The position numbers and the translations under genes are program-made. The notes beneath the pieces were generated by a model that saw only the letters and a program-made list of their open reading frames with translations, was not told where the DNA came from and made no database searches. From Candidatus Mycobacterium methanotrophicum (GTDB lineage: Bacteria; Actinomycetota; Actinomycetes; Mycobacteriales; Mycobacteriaceae), in assembly GCF_023515995.1 (NCBI RefSeq), contig NZ_CP097320.1, forward strand, positions 3,348,001 to 3,412,000: DNA of 64,000 nucleotides, written 5' to 3'. Below, piece after piece: positions 47,605 to 57,008 of the stretch. Each line of letters begins with the position of its first letter. Position 1 is the first letter of the stretch.

Positions 47605-48653
47605 CAGCCTTCCCACACCGCGGCGGCGGCCACGATGGTGAACCCGGCCGCGGCGCTGGCGACGACGATTTTGTCGCCGACCGCCACGGTGCCGTTCCGC
47701 AGGCGATAGTCCAACGCGAGCGCCCACGAGGTGCTCGCCGTGTTCCCGAACAACGAGTGGGTGTGCACGCACGCCTGGGGCCGCGCACCGAGCTCGGCGA
47801 AGACTCGCTCCAGGACCGCCTCGCTCGGCTGGTGGAAGGCGTAGTGGTCGACCTCTTCGGGCGTCCAACCGGCGTCGGCCACCAGTCGGCGGATCTCCGG
47901 TGGCACGTGAACTGCCAGCGCGAACAGTTCCTTGGAATGCGACGTGAAGTGCCCGTCGACCGGCGCGCGGCACAGGGCGTAGTGCTCGGAGAGCGTCTTG
48001 TGCAAGACACCGACCAGCCGCGCGCTGCCGGCCCGCAACGGCTCCCGCGAAATCAGCAGCGCCGCGGCAGCGTTTCCGAGCGTCAGGCCGGCCACGCCGA
48101 CTGCCATCTCCTCCAGCGACTGCATGTCGTAAGTGATCCGGTCGCGGGTCAGCTCACCGGCACAGATGAGCGCCGTGTGGATGTCGTCGTGCAGGGCGAA
48201 ATAAGCGGCGGCGACGTGCAGTGCCTCGATGAGCCCGGCGCAGGCGCAAGTCACGTCCATGGCGTGCAGCGGTCGCGCACCCAGCCGCCCGGCCACTTCG
48301 GCCGCGGTCGCCGGCTCGAACGCGTCACGCGCGATCCCGCCATAGATCAGAAGGTCGATATCGGTTGCCGCCGAGCCGTTTTCGCGCAGACAGGCGCTGG
48401 CCGCGCGGGCGGCGAACTCGCCGGGCGATAGCGCGGAATCCTCGTCGAGGTAGCGCATCTTGGTGTTACATCGGTCGAACACGTACCGGATGCCCTGCTC
48501 GATCGGCTCCCATTCGGCCGCCGCGCCGCGGAATGATTCGCGGACGCGTGACAGCGCGGCTTCGTTGTCGATCGCCTCGTCGGGAAGAACGGTCGCGGGT
48601 CGCGAGAGGTAAAGGCGCGGAAGCTTCGAACAGGCGCTGGAGTCTCGAGACAC
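47604..48653 (-). CDS. 3-oxoacyl-ACP synthase III-like condensing enzyme
   Basis: The 349-residue thiolase-fold enzyme has the KASIII triad: Cys in MDVTCACAGLIEALHVAAAY, His in VDHYAFHQPSEAVL, and Asn in SLFGNTASTSWALAL. It would condense an acyl-CoA starter with an extender, or transfer an acyl group. It starts at GTG 48653 and is the first of three translationally coupled genes. It is separate from the primary fatty acid synthesis genes, so a special lipid or ketide is likely. Confidence 0.88.
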   Translation of the reverse strand: MSRDSSACSKLPRLYLSRPATVLPDEAIDNEAALSRVRESFRGAAAEWEPIEQGIRYVFDRCNTKMRYLDEDSALSPGEFAARAASACLRENGSAATDIDLLIYGGIARDAFEPATAAEVAGRLGARPLHAMDVTCACAGLIEALHVAAAYFALHDDIHTALICAGELTRDRITYDMQSLEEMAVGVAGLTLGNAAAALLISREPLRAGSARLVGVLHKTLSEHYALCRAPVDGHFTSHSKELFALAVHVPPEIRRLVADAGWTPEEVDHYAFHQPSEAVLERVFAELGARPQACVHTHSLFGNTASTSWALALDYRLRNGTVAVGDKIVVASAAAGFTIVAAAAVWEG

Positions 48654-48899
48654 GTGCAGCCCCCCGTTCTTTCAGCCGTGTCGATCGACTTTGTCGATTA
48701 GTTCCACAAACTACATCAGCCGCCGCGGCTCAGCTACCTGGGTCCGGAGACTCGGACTAGTGCTGCTCTGTCCTCCACCGAGCGGCGTGCGGCGACTTCG
48801 GCGACCGCGGTCATGCCCGAATCGTGGTGCGTGTGCGAAGCTGATCTCGCCCCGGTGTGAGCTCTTGGGAGCCGCGACAGATGCGCGACGGAGAATGCG

Positions 48900-49781
48900 A
48901 TGACCTTCAACGAGGGTATGCAGATCGACACCAGCACGACGTCGGCATCCGGCGGCGGAGGCGGGCGGATGATCGCGATCGGCGGCGGACTGGGCGGATT
49001 GTTGTTTCTCGTCGTGGCGCTGCTGCTCGGCGTCGATCCCGGCAAAGTGGCAACCCAGCTGCCGATGAACACCAGCCAGGGCGTGGCCCCCGGCTTCGAC
49101 CTGAGCAAGTGCCGGACCGGAGCCGACGCCAACGAATATGTGCAGTGCCGCGTGGTGGCCACTGGCAACTCCGTGGACGCGGTCTGGAAGCAGCTGATGC
49201 GCGGGTACACCCGCCCTCGGGTGCGGCTGTTCAGCAATCAGGTCGACACCGGCTGCGGACCGGCTAGCACCGAAGTCGGGCCGTTCTACTGCCCGGTGGA
49301 CAAGACCGCCTACTTCGACACCGGCTTCTTCCAGGTGTTGGTCGACCAATTTGGTTCCAGCGGTGGCCCATTGGCGCAGGAGTATGTGGTTGCCCACGAG
49401 TTCGGCCATCACGTGCAGGACCTGCAAGGAATACTCGGGCGTGCCCAGCAGGGCGCGCAGGGCGCCGGCGGCAACGGCGTGCGCACCGAATTGCAGGCCG
49501 ACTGCTACGCCGGGGTGTGGGCGCACTACGCGTCGACCGTCAAACAGGAGAGCACCGGTGTCGCGTATCTGGAACCGCTGAGCGACAAGGACATTCGAGA
49601 TGCGCTGTCGGCGGCGGCGTCGGTGGGCGACGACCGGATTCAGCGGGCCGCGACCGGCCGCACTCACCCCGAGTCGTGGACGCACGGCTCTTCGGAGCAG
49701 CGGCAGCACTGGTTCACCGTCGGCTATCGAACCGGTGACCCCAACCAGTGCGACACCTTCCGCGAGCCGAACCTCGGGTAG
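48900..49781 (+). CDS. Membrane-anchored neutral zinc metallopeptidase, Rv2575-like
   Basis: The 293-residue protein belongs to the YpfJ family. One N-terminal membrane helix (MIAIGGGLGGLLFLVVALLL) precedes an exported domain with the zinc motif VVAHEFGHHVQDLQGI and the third ligand region RTELQADCYAGVWAHY. Four cysteines (KCRTG, QCRV, GCGPAS, YCPVDK) are likely disulfides. The C-terminal SSEQRQHWFTVGYRTGDPN is conserved. Substrate unknown. Confidence 0.92.
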   Translation: MTFNEGMQIDTSTTSASGGGGGRMIAIGGGLGGLLFLVVALLLGVDPGKVATQLPMNTSQGVAPGFDLSKCRTGADANEYVQCRVVATGNSVDAVWKQLMRGYTRPRVRLFSNQVDTGCGPASTEVGPFYCPVDKTAYFDTGFFQVLVDQFGSSGGPLAQEYVVAHEFGHHVQDLQGILGRAQQGAQGAGGNGVRTELQADCYAGVWAHYASTVKQESTGVAYLEPLSDKDIRDALSAAASVGDDRIQRAATGRTHPESWTHGSSEQRQHWFTVGYRTGDPNQCDTFREPNLG

Positions 49782-49784
49782 CCA

Positions 49785-50798
49785 TCAGAACAGCATCGGC
49801 TGCGGCGCCTCGATCACCCGATGCGCCGGGGCCGCCTCGAATCGTCGTTGATCGCCGCCCAATGCGTACTTGGCGATCAGCGGTGCCGCCCTCGCCCATA
49901 GTTCGGCTCGGTACGACGACGGCAGATATGCTCCGCGCCGGTACAACTCGCGATACCGCCCGACCAGCCCGGGGTGCGTTCGCGCCAGCCAGGACATGAA
50001 CCAGCCGCGCGTCGACCCGCGCAGATGCAGCCCGAACACCGTGACACCCGTGGCCCCGGCCGATGCGATTTGGCGCAACAAGGCGTCGAGCTGCTCGACG
50101 GAATCGGTGAGGCACGGCAGCACCGGCGCCACCATCACATGGCAGTCCAGGCCGGCGTCGCGAATCGCCGCGATCAAGCCCAGCCGGGCCTGCGGCGACG
50201 CGGTACCCGGCTCGACCTGCTTGTGCAGTTCGGCGTCACCGACTGCGAGTGACACGGCGAGGCTGACCGGCACCTGCCCGGCGGCGTCGGCGATTAGCGG
50301 CAGGTCACGCCGCAGCAGCGTGCCCTTGGTGAGGATCGACAGCGGCGTGCCCGACTCCGCGAGCGCGCCGATGATGCCCGGCATCAACGCATACCGCCCC
50401 TCCGCGCGTTGATAGGGATCGGTATTGGTGCCCAGCGCAACGGTTTCGCGCCGCCACGATCTACGGTGCACCTCCCGTCGCAGCACGTCGGCAACGTTGG
50501 TCTTGACGATGATCTGGCTGTCGAAGTCGTTGCCGCAGTTCAACTCCAGGTATTCGTGAGTCGGGCGGGCGAAACAGTAGCGACACGCATGCGAACAGCC
50601 GCGGTACCCGTTGACGGTGTAGTTAAACGGCAGCATGGCGCCGCCGCCGGCAATCTTGTTCAGCGCAGACTTACACAAAACCTCGTGAAAAGTGATCCCT
50701 TCGAACTGCGGTGTCCGCACGCTGCGGACCAAACCGATGCGCTCCAGCCCGGGAAGCGCGCCGTCGTCGACCGCCACGCTCTGGCCATCCCACCGCAT
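49785..50798 (-). CDS. Radical SAM protein, Rv2578c-like
   Basis: The 337-residue enzyme binds a 4Fe-4S cluster through CSHACRYC in VNGYRGCSHACRYCFARPTH, near residues 69-76. Other conserved parts are VALGTNTDPYQRAEGRY and LSILTKGTLLRRDL, seen in the SplB-related radical SAM group. Substrate not known. It ends 3 bases from the convergent peptidase gene. Confidence 0.92.
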   Translation of the reverse strand: MRWDGQSVAVDDGALPGLERIGLVRSVRTPQFEGITFHEVLCKSALNKIAGGGAMLPFNYTVNGYRGCSHACRYCFARPTHEYLELNCGNDFDSQIIVKTNVADVLRREVHRRSWRRETVALGTNTDPYQRAEGRYALMPGIIGALAESGTPLSILTKGTLLRRDLPLIADAAGQVPVSLAVSLAVGDAELHKQVEPGTASPQARLGLIAAIRDAGLDCHVMVAPVLPCLTDSVEQLDALLRQIASAGATGVTVFGLHLRGSTRGWFMSWLARTHPGLVGRYRELYRRGAYLPSSYRAELWARAAPLIAKYALGGDQRRFEAAPAHRVIEAPQPMLF

Positions 50799-50891
50799 AC
50801 CCTATTCGAACGCTTGTTCGGGTGGCTGTCAAGGGCCGCCGTCCGCGCCAATTGCCTGCGGTGAGCCGGTTGTCATTTAAGCTGAACCACC

Positions 50892-51917
50892 GTGACGTCT
50901 GAATCTGACGGTCCGACCGACAACAAAAGCCTCAAGTGGGCCATGGGCGCGGTCGGCGTGGTGGCTGTCCTGGCGACGGTCGTTGCCGTGGTCCTGCTTT
51001 TCGGCGGCGGCGGTTCCGGGCTACCGCAAGGGGGTAACCCCGACGCGGGTTCGAACGCGGATGCGAGCGGAGTGGCCAGCAGCAAAGACATCGGGCCGGT
51101 CTCGGTCATCACCGAGGACGCCAGCTGCGCGGCGTGGACAGCGATCAACAACGAGCTCGCGAACAGCGGCACGGGCCTCTGGAACGAGCGAGACCGATCG
51201 GTGCCTGCCTCGGCGTGGACGCCGAGGCAACGTGCGCAATACATTGCGGCCGCGCAGTCGATGCGCGGCGCCGCGGCGCAAACGATCGGCTTGGTCAAGC
51301 TGACGCCGCATCGGGTGATGCGCGAGCTCTATCAGCAGTTCATCGCCTACGCCCGCGCGTATGCCGAACGCATCCCCAAGTACACACCCGCGGACAACAC
51401 CCTGGCGGGCACCGCGAACAGCGCCTCGTCTGCTTTGGGGGCGATCTGCGCGGCGATCAGCGACGGCTCCGCGGCTGCGCGGGGTCCCTTGGTGCCGCCG
51501 TCGGCGCCGCCGTCGGACATTGCCCCGGTGGGCAATCCGGCTAACCCGCAGCCCTTCCTGACTAGTGCTAATCCCGTGTGCGGCGACTGGAAGTCGGCGC
51601 TAGATCGATTCGGCGAAAAAATCGCCGACTGGCAGAAGCTGGACCCGAACGTCCCCGCGATCTATTGGAATCGCGAACAAAAGGCCGTCAACTATGCGGT
51701 TGCCCCGGTGATGAACGCCTATGCCCGCAACCTCGAACAGCTTGGCCGGCAAAGCGATAACGCGGTCTGGCAGGATTTTGCCAACCTCTCCGCGCAGTAT
51801 CGCCGGGCGTTCGTGGTGTCGCTGCCCACGTATACGCCAACCGATAATCACCTGGCCAACGCCGCTAACTTCGTGTCGACCACGATCCTCGGCGCGTGCA
51901 TAGCGGTCGGCATGTAG
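50892..51917 (+). CDS. Membrane-anchored conserved mycobacterial protein
   Basis: The 341-residue protein has a short cytoplasmic start, one membrane helix (VGVVAVLATVVAVVLLF) and an exported part with two similar halves of about 110 residues. Half one has CAAWTAINNELANS ... YIAAAQSMRGAAAQTIGLV ... YAERIPKYTPADNTLA; half two has VCGDWKSALDRFGEKI ... VNYAVAPVMNAYARNLEQLG ... SLPTYTPTDNHLANAANFV. This internal duplication has paired cysteines. Function unknown. Confidence 0.82.
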   Translation: MTSESDGPTDNKSLKWAMGAVGVVAVLATVVAVVLLFGGGGSGLPQGGNPDAGSNADASGVASSKDIGPVSVITEDASCAAWTAINNELANSGTGLWNERDRSVPASAWTPRQRAQYIAAAQSMRGAAAQTIGLVKLTPHRVMRELYQQFIAYARAYAERIPKYTPADNTLAGTANSASSALGAICAAISDGSAAARGPLVPPSAPPSDIAPVGNPANPQPFLTSANPVCGDWKSALDRFGEKIADWQKLDPNVPAIYWNREQKAVNYAVAPVMNAYARNLEQLGRQSDNAVWQDFANLSAQYRRAFVVSLPTYTPTDNHLANAANFVSTTILGACIAVGM

Positions 51918-51941
51918 CGCTGCGATTTAGGCCATTAGGCC

Positions 51942-51991
51942 CGAACCGCTGTGGCCTGCACACCGTTTGGTGTGCAGGCCACAGCGGTTCG
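51942..51991. terminator. Perfect 23-bp hairpin, likely bidirectional terminator
   Basis: CGAACCGCTGTGGCCTGCAC followed by ACC is perfectly complementary to 51969-51991 around a 4-base loop GTTT. It lies between the stop of the plus-strand membrane protein gene and the stop of the minus-strand Esx gene. There is no long T run, as usual for mycobacterial terminators. Confidence 0.85.
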
Positions 51992-51997
51992 TTGAGA

Positions 51998-52282
51998 TTA
52001 GGCCCAGCTGCCGCCGACGGCGCTGTCGGTGGAGTTCATGTTGTTGCCGGCGGTTTGCACCTTTTGGCCGTGAGCGTTGGCTTGTTCGTAGATGACCTGG
52101 AAGTTGCGGCCCAGCTGGGTGATGAACTCCTGGCAGGCCACCGAACCCGAACCGCCCCAGAAGTCACCGGCGGCCAGCACATCGCGCACGATGGACTGGT
52201 GCTCGGCCTCCAACGACGCGGCCTGGGCCCGGATCAGCGCGCCGTGGGCGTCCACGTCCCCGAACTGGTAACTGATCGACAT
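51998..52282 (-). CDS. ESAT-6-like protein, Mtb9.9 (EsxN/EsxI) family
   Basis: The 94-residue WXG100 protein has two helices around FWGGSGS (WXG at residues 42-44). It shows the family signature YQFGDVDAHGALIRAQAASL and GRNFQVIYEQANAHGQKVQ. It is secreted by an ESX system, probably ESX-5, as a heterodimer with the next protein. It is last in the PE-PPE-EsxB-EsxA order and precedes the strong hairpin. Confidence 0.95.
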   Translation of the reverse strand: MSISYQFGDVDAHGALIRAQAASLEAEHQSIVRDVLAAGDFWGGSGSVACQEFITQLGRNFQVIYEQANAHGQKVQTAGNNMNSTDSAVGGSWA

Positions 52283-52313
52283 TGTGTTCTCCTAAAAGGC
52301 TGGTGCGAGTGGG

Positions 52314-52610
52314 CTAGCTGGACAGGATCTGCTGGGAGGCCTGCTCTTGGGACTCGTAGTTGTTGGCGTCGCGGATCAGCCCGTCGCGCACCCCGTGCAG
52401 CATGTTGACGATGTTGCGGAACGCCTGGTTCATCTGGCCCATGGTGTCATGCGACGTCATCTGGGCGCTGCCGCTCCAGCCGGCGCCGGCGATGTTTTGG
52501 CTCGACGCCCACATCTTGCGGGCCTCGTCCTCCACCGTCTGGGCGTGCACGTCGAAACGGCCCGCCATCGCCCGCATCTCATGCGGGTCGGTCATAAAAC
52601 GCGTAGGCAT
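52314..52610 (-). CDS. CFP-10-like protein, QILSS (EsxM/EsxJ) family
   Basis: The 98-residue WXG100 protein has [23 protein letters not shown] in [13 protein letters not shown], and the C-terminal [11 protein letters not shown] that names its subfamily. The tail contains a YxxxE-type secretion signal (NNYESQEQ). It pairs with the following EsxA-type protein 31 bases downstream. Confidence 0.95.
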   Translation of the reverse strand: MPTRFMTDPHEMRAMAGRFDVHAQTVEDEARKMWASSQNIAGAGWSGSAQMTSHDTMGQMNQAFRNIVNMLHGVRDGLIRDANNYESQEQASQQILSS

Positions 52611-52678
52611 AACTTTCTCCCTATCTCGATATCATTTCGGCATTAATGCGTTGTGCGGCAACGGCATCCCCCCACCTC

Positions 52679-53914
52679 TCACCCGCCGGCCGGTGTGCGG
52701 GTTTCGACTTTGACGGAGGCTGTCTTGACAGCCTGGGTCCCTACCCCGCGCCCGCTGAGCGAACCCATCAGCGCCTGGGTGAACGGGCTGTTGGGCAGGC
52801 CCGCCGACGGGTTCATCGGGCTGACACTGGTCTGGGGCAGCACCGGGGCCGCACGAACGGCCATCTGCGGCGCGTTGTGCGCCCATCCATTCGGTATCGA
52901 CAACCCGCCCAAGCGGCTCGCCGAAGCCAGCTGCGCACTGATCGACGACGAGAACCCCCGCATCTCGCCCGCGATGCCGCCCATCAAAGCTTTCATCTTG
53001 CCGTCGATGACCTGGGTGACTTGAGCCAGCATCGCCTGTTGGCCCGCCTGCAGCGCTTGGCTGGCGCTCAGCGAGTTGGACATGCTGATCAGCATCTTCG
53101 CCGGCATGCTGCCCCCCATGGCCACGTAGTAGGAGAGCTGAGCCGGCAGGATCGTCCCCTCGGCCGAAGAGATGGCCGCTTCCGACGCCGGCGGCACCAG
53201 CGTGCTCAATAGCGTCGAGTCCCAGCTCGACGGCACGCCGACACCGCCCAGCACGTTGGTCCAGTCGGTCGTCAGGTTCCCCGAATTCGAGGTCAGATAG
53301 TCGATCAGCAGATTCTCCAGGCCAGTGGCCAAATTGCCGGTCGTGCTCGCCGACTGGGCGGCGGCGGCCGCGTTGGCCGAGGTGCCCCCGTCGCTGGTCG
53401 GCGGCGCCGGGCTCTGCTCGGGCAGCGCGGTGGCCTGCTGGGACGTCAGCGCATAGGTGTCCATCGTCAGCCCGTCCTGGAACCACATCTCCATGTAGTG
53501 CGCCTCGGTGGCCGCGATCGCCGGTGTGTTTTGGCCCAGGAAGTTGGTGGCGACCAGCGCTGCCAACAGCGCTCGGTTGGCCGCGATCACCGACGGCGGC
53601 ACCGTCGCTGCAAACGCGCCTTCGTAAGCGGCGGCAGCCAAACTGGCCTGGGCGCTGGTCTGAGCGGCTTGGATCGAGCTGCCCTGCAACCAGGCGATGT
53701 ACGGCGCGGTCGCGGAGGCCATCCGCGCCGAAGTCGGACCCAGCCATGGCCCGCTGGTCACTTGCTGGATCACCGACTGATACGAGTTGGCAGTGGTCTC
53801 CAAGTCGGTGGCCAACTCGTTCCAGGCCGACGCCGCCGCCATCAAGGGCCCAGAGCCCGCCCCGGAATACATCAGGGCCGAGTTGACCTCAGGCGGGAAC
53901 ATCATGAAACTCAT
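52679..53914 (-). CDS. PPE family protein, SVP subgroup (PPE18-like)
   Basis: The 411-residue protein has the PPE domain (MSFMMFPPEVNSALMYSGAG; WLGPTSARMASATAPYIAWL) over about 180 residues. The C-terminal region carries the SVP-type motif LGGLSIPNGWA near residue 340. It is expected to be exported by ESX-5 with its PE partner to the outer envelope. The PE gene is upstream by 15 bases. It closely recalls the PPE18 group next to EsxK/EsxL pairs. Confidence 0.93.
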   Translation of the reverse strand: MSFMMFPPEVNSALMYSGAGSGPLMAAASAWNELATDLETTANSYQSVIQQVTSGPWLGPTSARMASATAPYIAWLQGSSIQAAQTSAQASLAAAAYEGAFAATVPPSVIAANRALLAALVATNFLGQNTPAIAATEAHYMEMWFQDGLTMDTYALTSQQATALPEQSPAPPTSDGGTSANAAAAAQSASTTGNLATGLENLLIDYLTSNSGNLTTDWTNVLGGVGVPSSWDSTLLSTLVPPASEAAISSAEGTILPAQLSYYVAMGGSMPAKMLISMSNSLSASQALQAGQQAMLAQVTQVIDGKMKALMGGIAGEMRGFSSSISAQLASASRLGGLSIPNGWAHNAPQMAVRAAPVLPQTSVSPMNPSAGLPNSPFTQALMGSLSGRGVGTQAVKTASVKVETRTPAGG

Positions 53915-53929
53915 TGCCCCCAGCCCCCC

Positions 53930-54229
53930 TTAGCCTGCAGATGCCGCATTCGCCGCCTCTGTCAATGCATAGGCCCCCGCGCCGGAGCGCAACGCGGCCA
54001 CCAACTGCTCATGTACCTCCGCCGCCTGGGCGGCGATCTGCTGATAGGTCAACCCCTGCCGACCGAACTGGGTCGCCGTCATCGCCGACACGAGGTCGGA
54101 TGCCGCCGGGGCCAACCCCGTCGTCGGTGCCGCCGCAGCAGCATTGCGCGCCACCATCGCGTCACCGAGACCGGACAAAGTGCTCGCAGCACCGGACAAC
54201 ACTTCCGGCTGCGTAGTTACGAACGACAC
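53930..54229 (-). CDS. PE family protein
   Basis: The 99-residue PE domain reads SFVTTQPEVLSGAASTLSGL with the PE dipeptide at residues 8-9. It ends in helices with the YxxxE-like export signal region (FGRQGLTYQQIAAQAAEVHE). GTG 54229 follows AAGGAGG. It forms the first gene of a PE-PPE-EsxB-EsxA operon. Confidence 0.92.
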   Translation of the reverse strand: MSFVTTQPEVLSGAASTLSGLGDAMVARNAAAAAPTTGLAPAASDLVSAMTATQFGRQGLTYQQIAAQAAEVHEQLVAALRSGAGAYALTEAANAASAG

Positions 54230-54476
54230 CTGAGCCCTCCTTGAGATGACGTCAAACCCCCGGTCAGCTGCCCCCAAGAGTAATGCAATTAACTCTTGGG
54301 GGCAGCGCTCGTCCGGGGGCCCAACGGTGCGGTAAATCGTAAATCACGAACACGCGCGTTGAGCTGATAAGAACCAAAGACATTCAGCCCGCATCGACAT
54401 TTTTTTCCAATGTTCAGACACCGTGCTCTCGAGCAAGGCCGCAACCCGCTCAACCGCACCTTACCTAGTGGCGCGA

Positions 54477-54936
54477 TTAGATACTTGTCAATATCTTCTG
54501 CGGCTTCGCTCGGCTGTCGAGGTCCAAGGGCAGCGGTGGTCCGCGCGGATCCCCGACTCCGGCTGCGATCAACTCCAACCCGGCCTCGACTGTGGTGGCC
54601 ACCCCGCCGACCACGATGAACTCGAGCACGGGCTTGAGCTCGGTGTAAGTGGCTTGTGCTGTTGGCAATTCGCCAGCGGTTAGCCTCATCGTACACGTCG
54701 ATACAGGGCTGCAGACGCCGACACCGCGCGGCCGTGCACACACCGGCGGCACCGGCCCGCAGCGCGTCCAGCACTAGCGGATTGCTGCCGGCGCAGAAGG
54801 GCAGCCGGCCGCCGCTGAGCTCGTCGATGCGCCGCATCCGGGAAAGACCACCGGTGCACTCTTTGACCATTGCGCTGTTGTGTGACGTCGTCGATAGCAA
54901 TATCGACCCGCTAGTGGCCGGGTTGTTGTCCGTCAT
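54477..54936 (-). pseudogene. Dihydrodipicolinate-synthase-like remnant
   Basis: One minus-strand frame reads HNSAMVKECTGGLSRMRRID and LPFCAGSNPLVLDALRAGAA (54936 to about 54700). Another continues ELPTAQATYTELKPVLEFIV and VGGVATTVEAGLELIAAGVG. Together these are the middle and C-terminal parts of a DapA-family aldolase, with the Schiff-base lysine in MVKECTG. The shift near 54700 and the loss of the N-terminal half make it a relic. Confidence 0.65.
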
Positions 54937-55373
54937 GATCGAAATCCCTAATCACTTCGCCAATTCTGAGAAAATGCTTAAAGATTTCTCGTTCGGAAAG
55001 TTTCCAGAAGACCCGGCAAGACCATCACCGCATCAGCGCCGTCGTTGCCGTCGTCAAATCGGAGACACCGGCCAAGCCCATGTCGGTGCGGGCGAACGGA
55101 TAGCCGACACGATCGTGTATCGGCTCGATCACACGCCGCAGTCGAAGCAGGCCACCCGCCGGCACGACGTTGAGCGACGGCTCTGACCGCCTCCGGGGTC
55201 AACCCGGTAGCGTTGGCCAGAGCATCGAGCCGAACGACCGCAGCCCTCGGAGCTTTTCGCCGTCCGAAGTCGAACGCGGTGCGCGCCGCGCCGGCGGGCA
55301 GCGCGTCGAATGTGGGCTCGTGTCAGCCGCAACAGCTCCGAACCCCACACTCGGCGCCAGGTATGAAGGAGTG
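54937..55373. other. Degenerate region before the phosphatase gene
   Basis: A minus-strand piece (about 55165-55020) reads NVVPAGGLLRLRRVIEPIHD and VGYPFARTDMGLAGVSDLTT. It is orderly enough to be a gene relic but I cannot assign it. No complete gene is seen. The promoter of the phosphatase gene should lie near the right end. Confidence 0.35.
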
Positions 55374-56927
55374 GTGAGCGACGGGATCAGCCGCAGGACG
55401 GTGCTGACGACGGGGGCTGCGGCCGCGATCGTCGGCGCGGGTGTCGGCGCGGGCGGCGTTGCACTGCTCGGCGCAGCGCATCGTGGGCCCACCCTGTGGA
55501 CTCGGCCCACTCGAAGCGGGGCGCAACCGGTTGGCGGGCTGCATCTGCAATTCGGCAGGGACGCTTCCACCGAAGTCGTCGTCTCATGGCACACCACCGA
55601 TCCCGTTCACAACCCGCGGGTGATGGTCGGCACACCGATGTCCGGTTTCGGCCGCGTGGTGCACGCCGAGACCCGCACGTATCGGGATGCGAAGTCCAAG
55701 ACCGAGGTTCGGGTCAACCACGCCGTGCTCGACAACCTGGCTGCCGACACCGACTACGTGTACGCCGCGGTGCACGACGGCGCCGACCCCGAGCTGGGGA
55801 CGCTCCGAACTGCGCCGTTCGGGCGAAAGCCGTTCCGCTTCACCAGTTTCGGCGACCAGGCCACTCCGACTCTTGGCCGGCTGAAGGACAACAGTTACCG
55901 CAGCGACAATCTCGGCTCCCCGGCAGCCGGGGACACCACCACCGCCGTCGAACGCCTCGGCCCGCTGTTCAACCTGGTCAACGGCGACCTGTGCTACGCC
56001 AACCTGGCCGACGACCGCATCCGCAGTTGGTCGGACTGGTTCGACAACAACACCCGCTCGGCCCGCTACCGGCCCTGGATGCCGGCGGCCGGCAACCATG
56101 AGAACGAATTGGGCAACGGGCCGGTCGGTTACGCCGCGTATCAGACGTACTTCGCCCTGCCCGACTCGGGGTCCGACGCCGAACTGCGCGGACTGTGGTA
56201 TTCGTTCACCGCCGGGTCGGTGCGCGTCATCAGCCTCAGCAACGACGACGTCTGCTTTCAGGACGGCGGAAACTTCTACGTGCACGGCTACTCGGGCGGC
56301 GCGCAAAAGCGTTGGCTGGAAACCGAACTCGCCGCCGCGCGAGCTGACCAGCGAATCGACTGGGTGGTCGTCTGCATGCACCAGACCGCGGTGTCCACCG
56401 CCGACCGCACCAACGGCGCCGACTTGGGCATCCGCCAGGTTTGGCTGCCGCTGTTCGACCGCTACCAGGTCGACCTGGTGGTGTGCGGTCATGAGCACCA
56501 CTACGAACGCTCGCATCCGGTGCGGGGAACACAAGACAGCGAAACCAAAACGCCGATCCCGGCCGATTCCCGCGGCGACGTGATCGACACCAGCAAGGGC
56601 ACCGTGCACCTGGTCATCGGCGGTGGGGGCACGTCGGCGCCGTCGAACACCATGTTCTTCCCCGAGCCCAAATGCCGCGTGCTGACCAGCGTCGGGCAAT
56701 TCGATCCGGCAATCGGACGCAAGGCGCCCTTCTACGTGGTAGAGGAGGCGCCGTGGTCGGCGTTCCGCGACCGCGAAAACCCGTACGGATTCGCGGCTTT
56801 CGACGTCGACCCCGGCTCGGCGGGCGGCAACACGTCGATCAAGGCAACGCACTATGCGGTTAACGGCCCGTACGGGGCGATCAGCGTGGTCGAACAATTC
56901 ACGCTCACTCGGCCCCGCCGCGGCTGA
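55374..56927 (+). CDS. Tat-exported purple acid phosphatase-like metallophosphoesterase, Rv2577-like
   Basis: The 517-residue protein starts with a twin-arginine signal (GISRRTVLTTGAAAAIVGAG). A fibronectin-like N-domain follows (VGGLHLQFGRDASTEVVVSW). The metallophosphoesterase core shows FTSFGDQ, LFNLVNGDLCYANL, AAGNHENELG, VVCMHQT and VVCGHEHHYERSHP, giving a complete metal site. GTG 55374 follows GAAGGAGTG; the open frame extends upstream without similarity. It likely releases phosphate outside the cell. Confidence 0.92.
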   Translation: MSDGISRRTVLTTGAAAAIVGAGVGAGGVALLGAAHRGPTLWTRPTRSGAQPVGGLHLQFGRDASTEVVVSWHTTDPVHNPRVMVGTPMSGFGRVVHAETRTYRDAKSKTEVRVNHAVLDNLAADTDYVYAAVHDGADPELGTLRTAPFGRKPFRFTSFGDQATPTLGRLKDNSYRSDNLGSPAAGDTTTAVERLGPLFNLVNGDLCYANLADDRIRSWSDWFDNNTRSARYRPWMPAAGNHENELGNGPVGYAAYQTYFALPDSGSDAELRGLWYSFTAGSVRVISLSNDDVCFQDGGNFYVHGYSGGAQKRWLETELAAARADQRIDWVVVCMHQTAVSTADRTNGADLGIRQVWLPLFDRYQVDLVVCGHEHHYERSHPVRGTQDSETKTPIPADSRGDVIDTSKGTVHLVIGGGGTSAPSNTMFFPEPKCRVLTSVGQFDPAIGRKAPFYVVEEAPWSAFRDRENPYGFAAFDVDPGSAGGNTSIKATHYAVNGPYGAISVVEQFTLTRPRRG

Positions 56928-57008
56928 GTGTTTCCCCACTGGCCGGCAGGGTTAGGAAAACTAGATTGTTTCTAAGTAGTTTGTTAGATTGAAGCGCGCC
57001 CGACTCGT

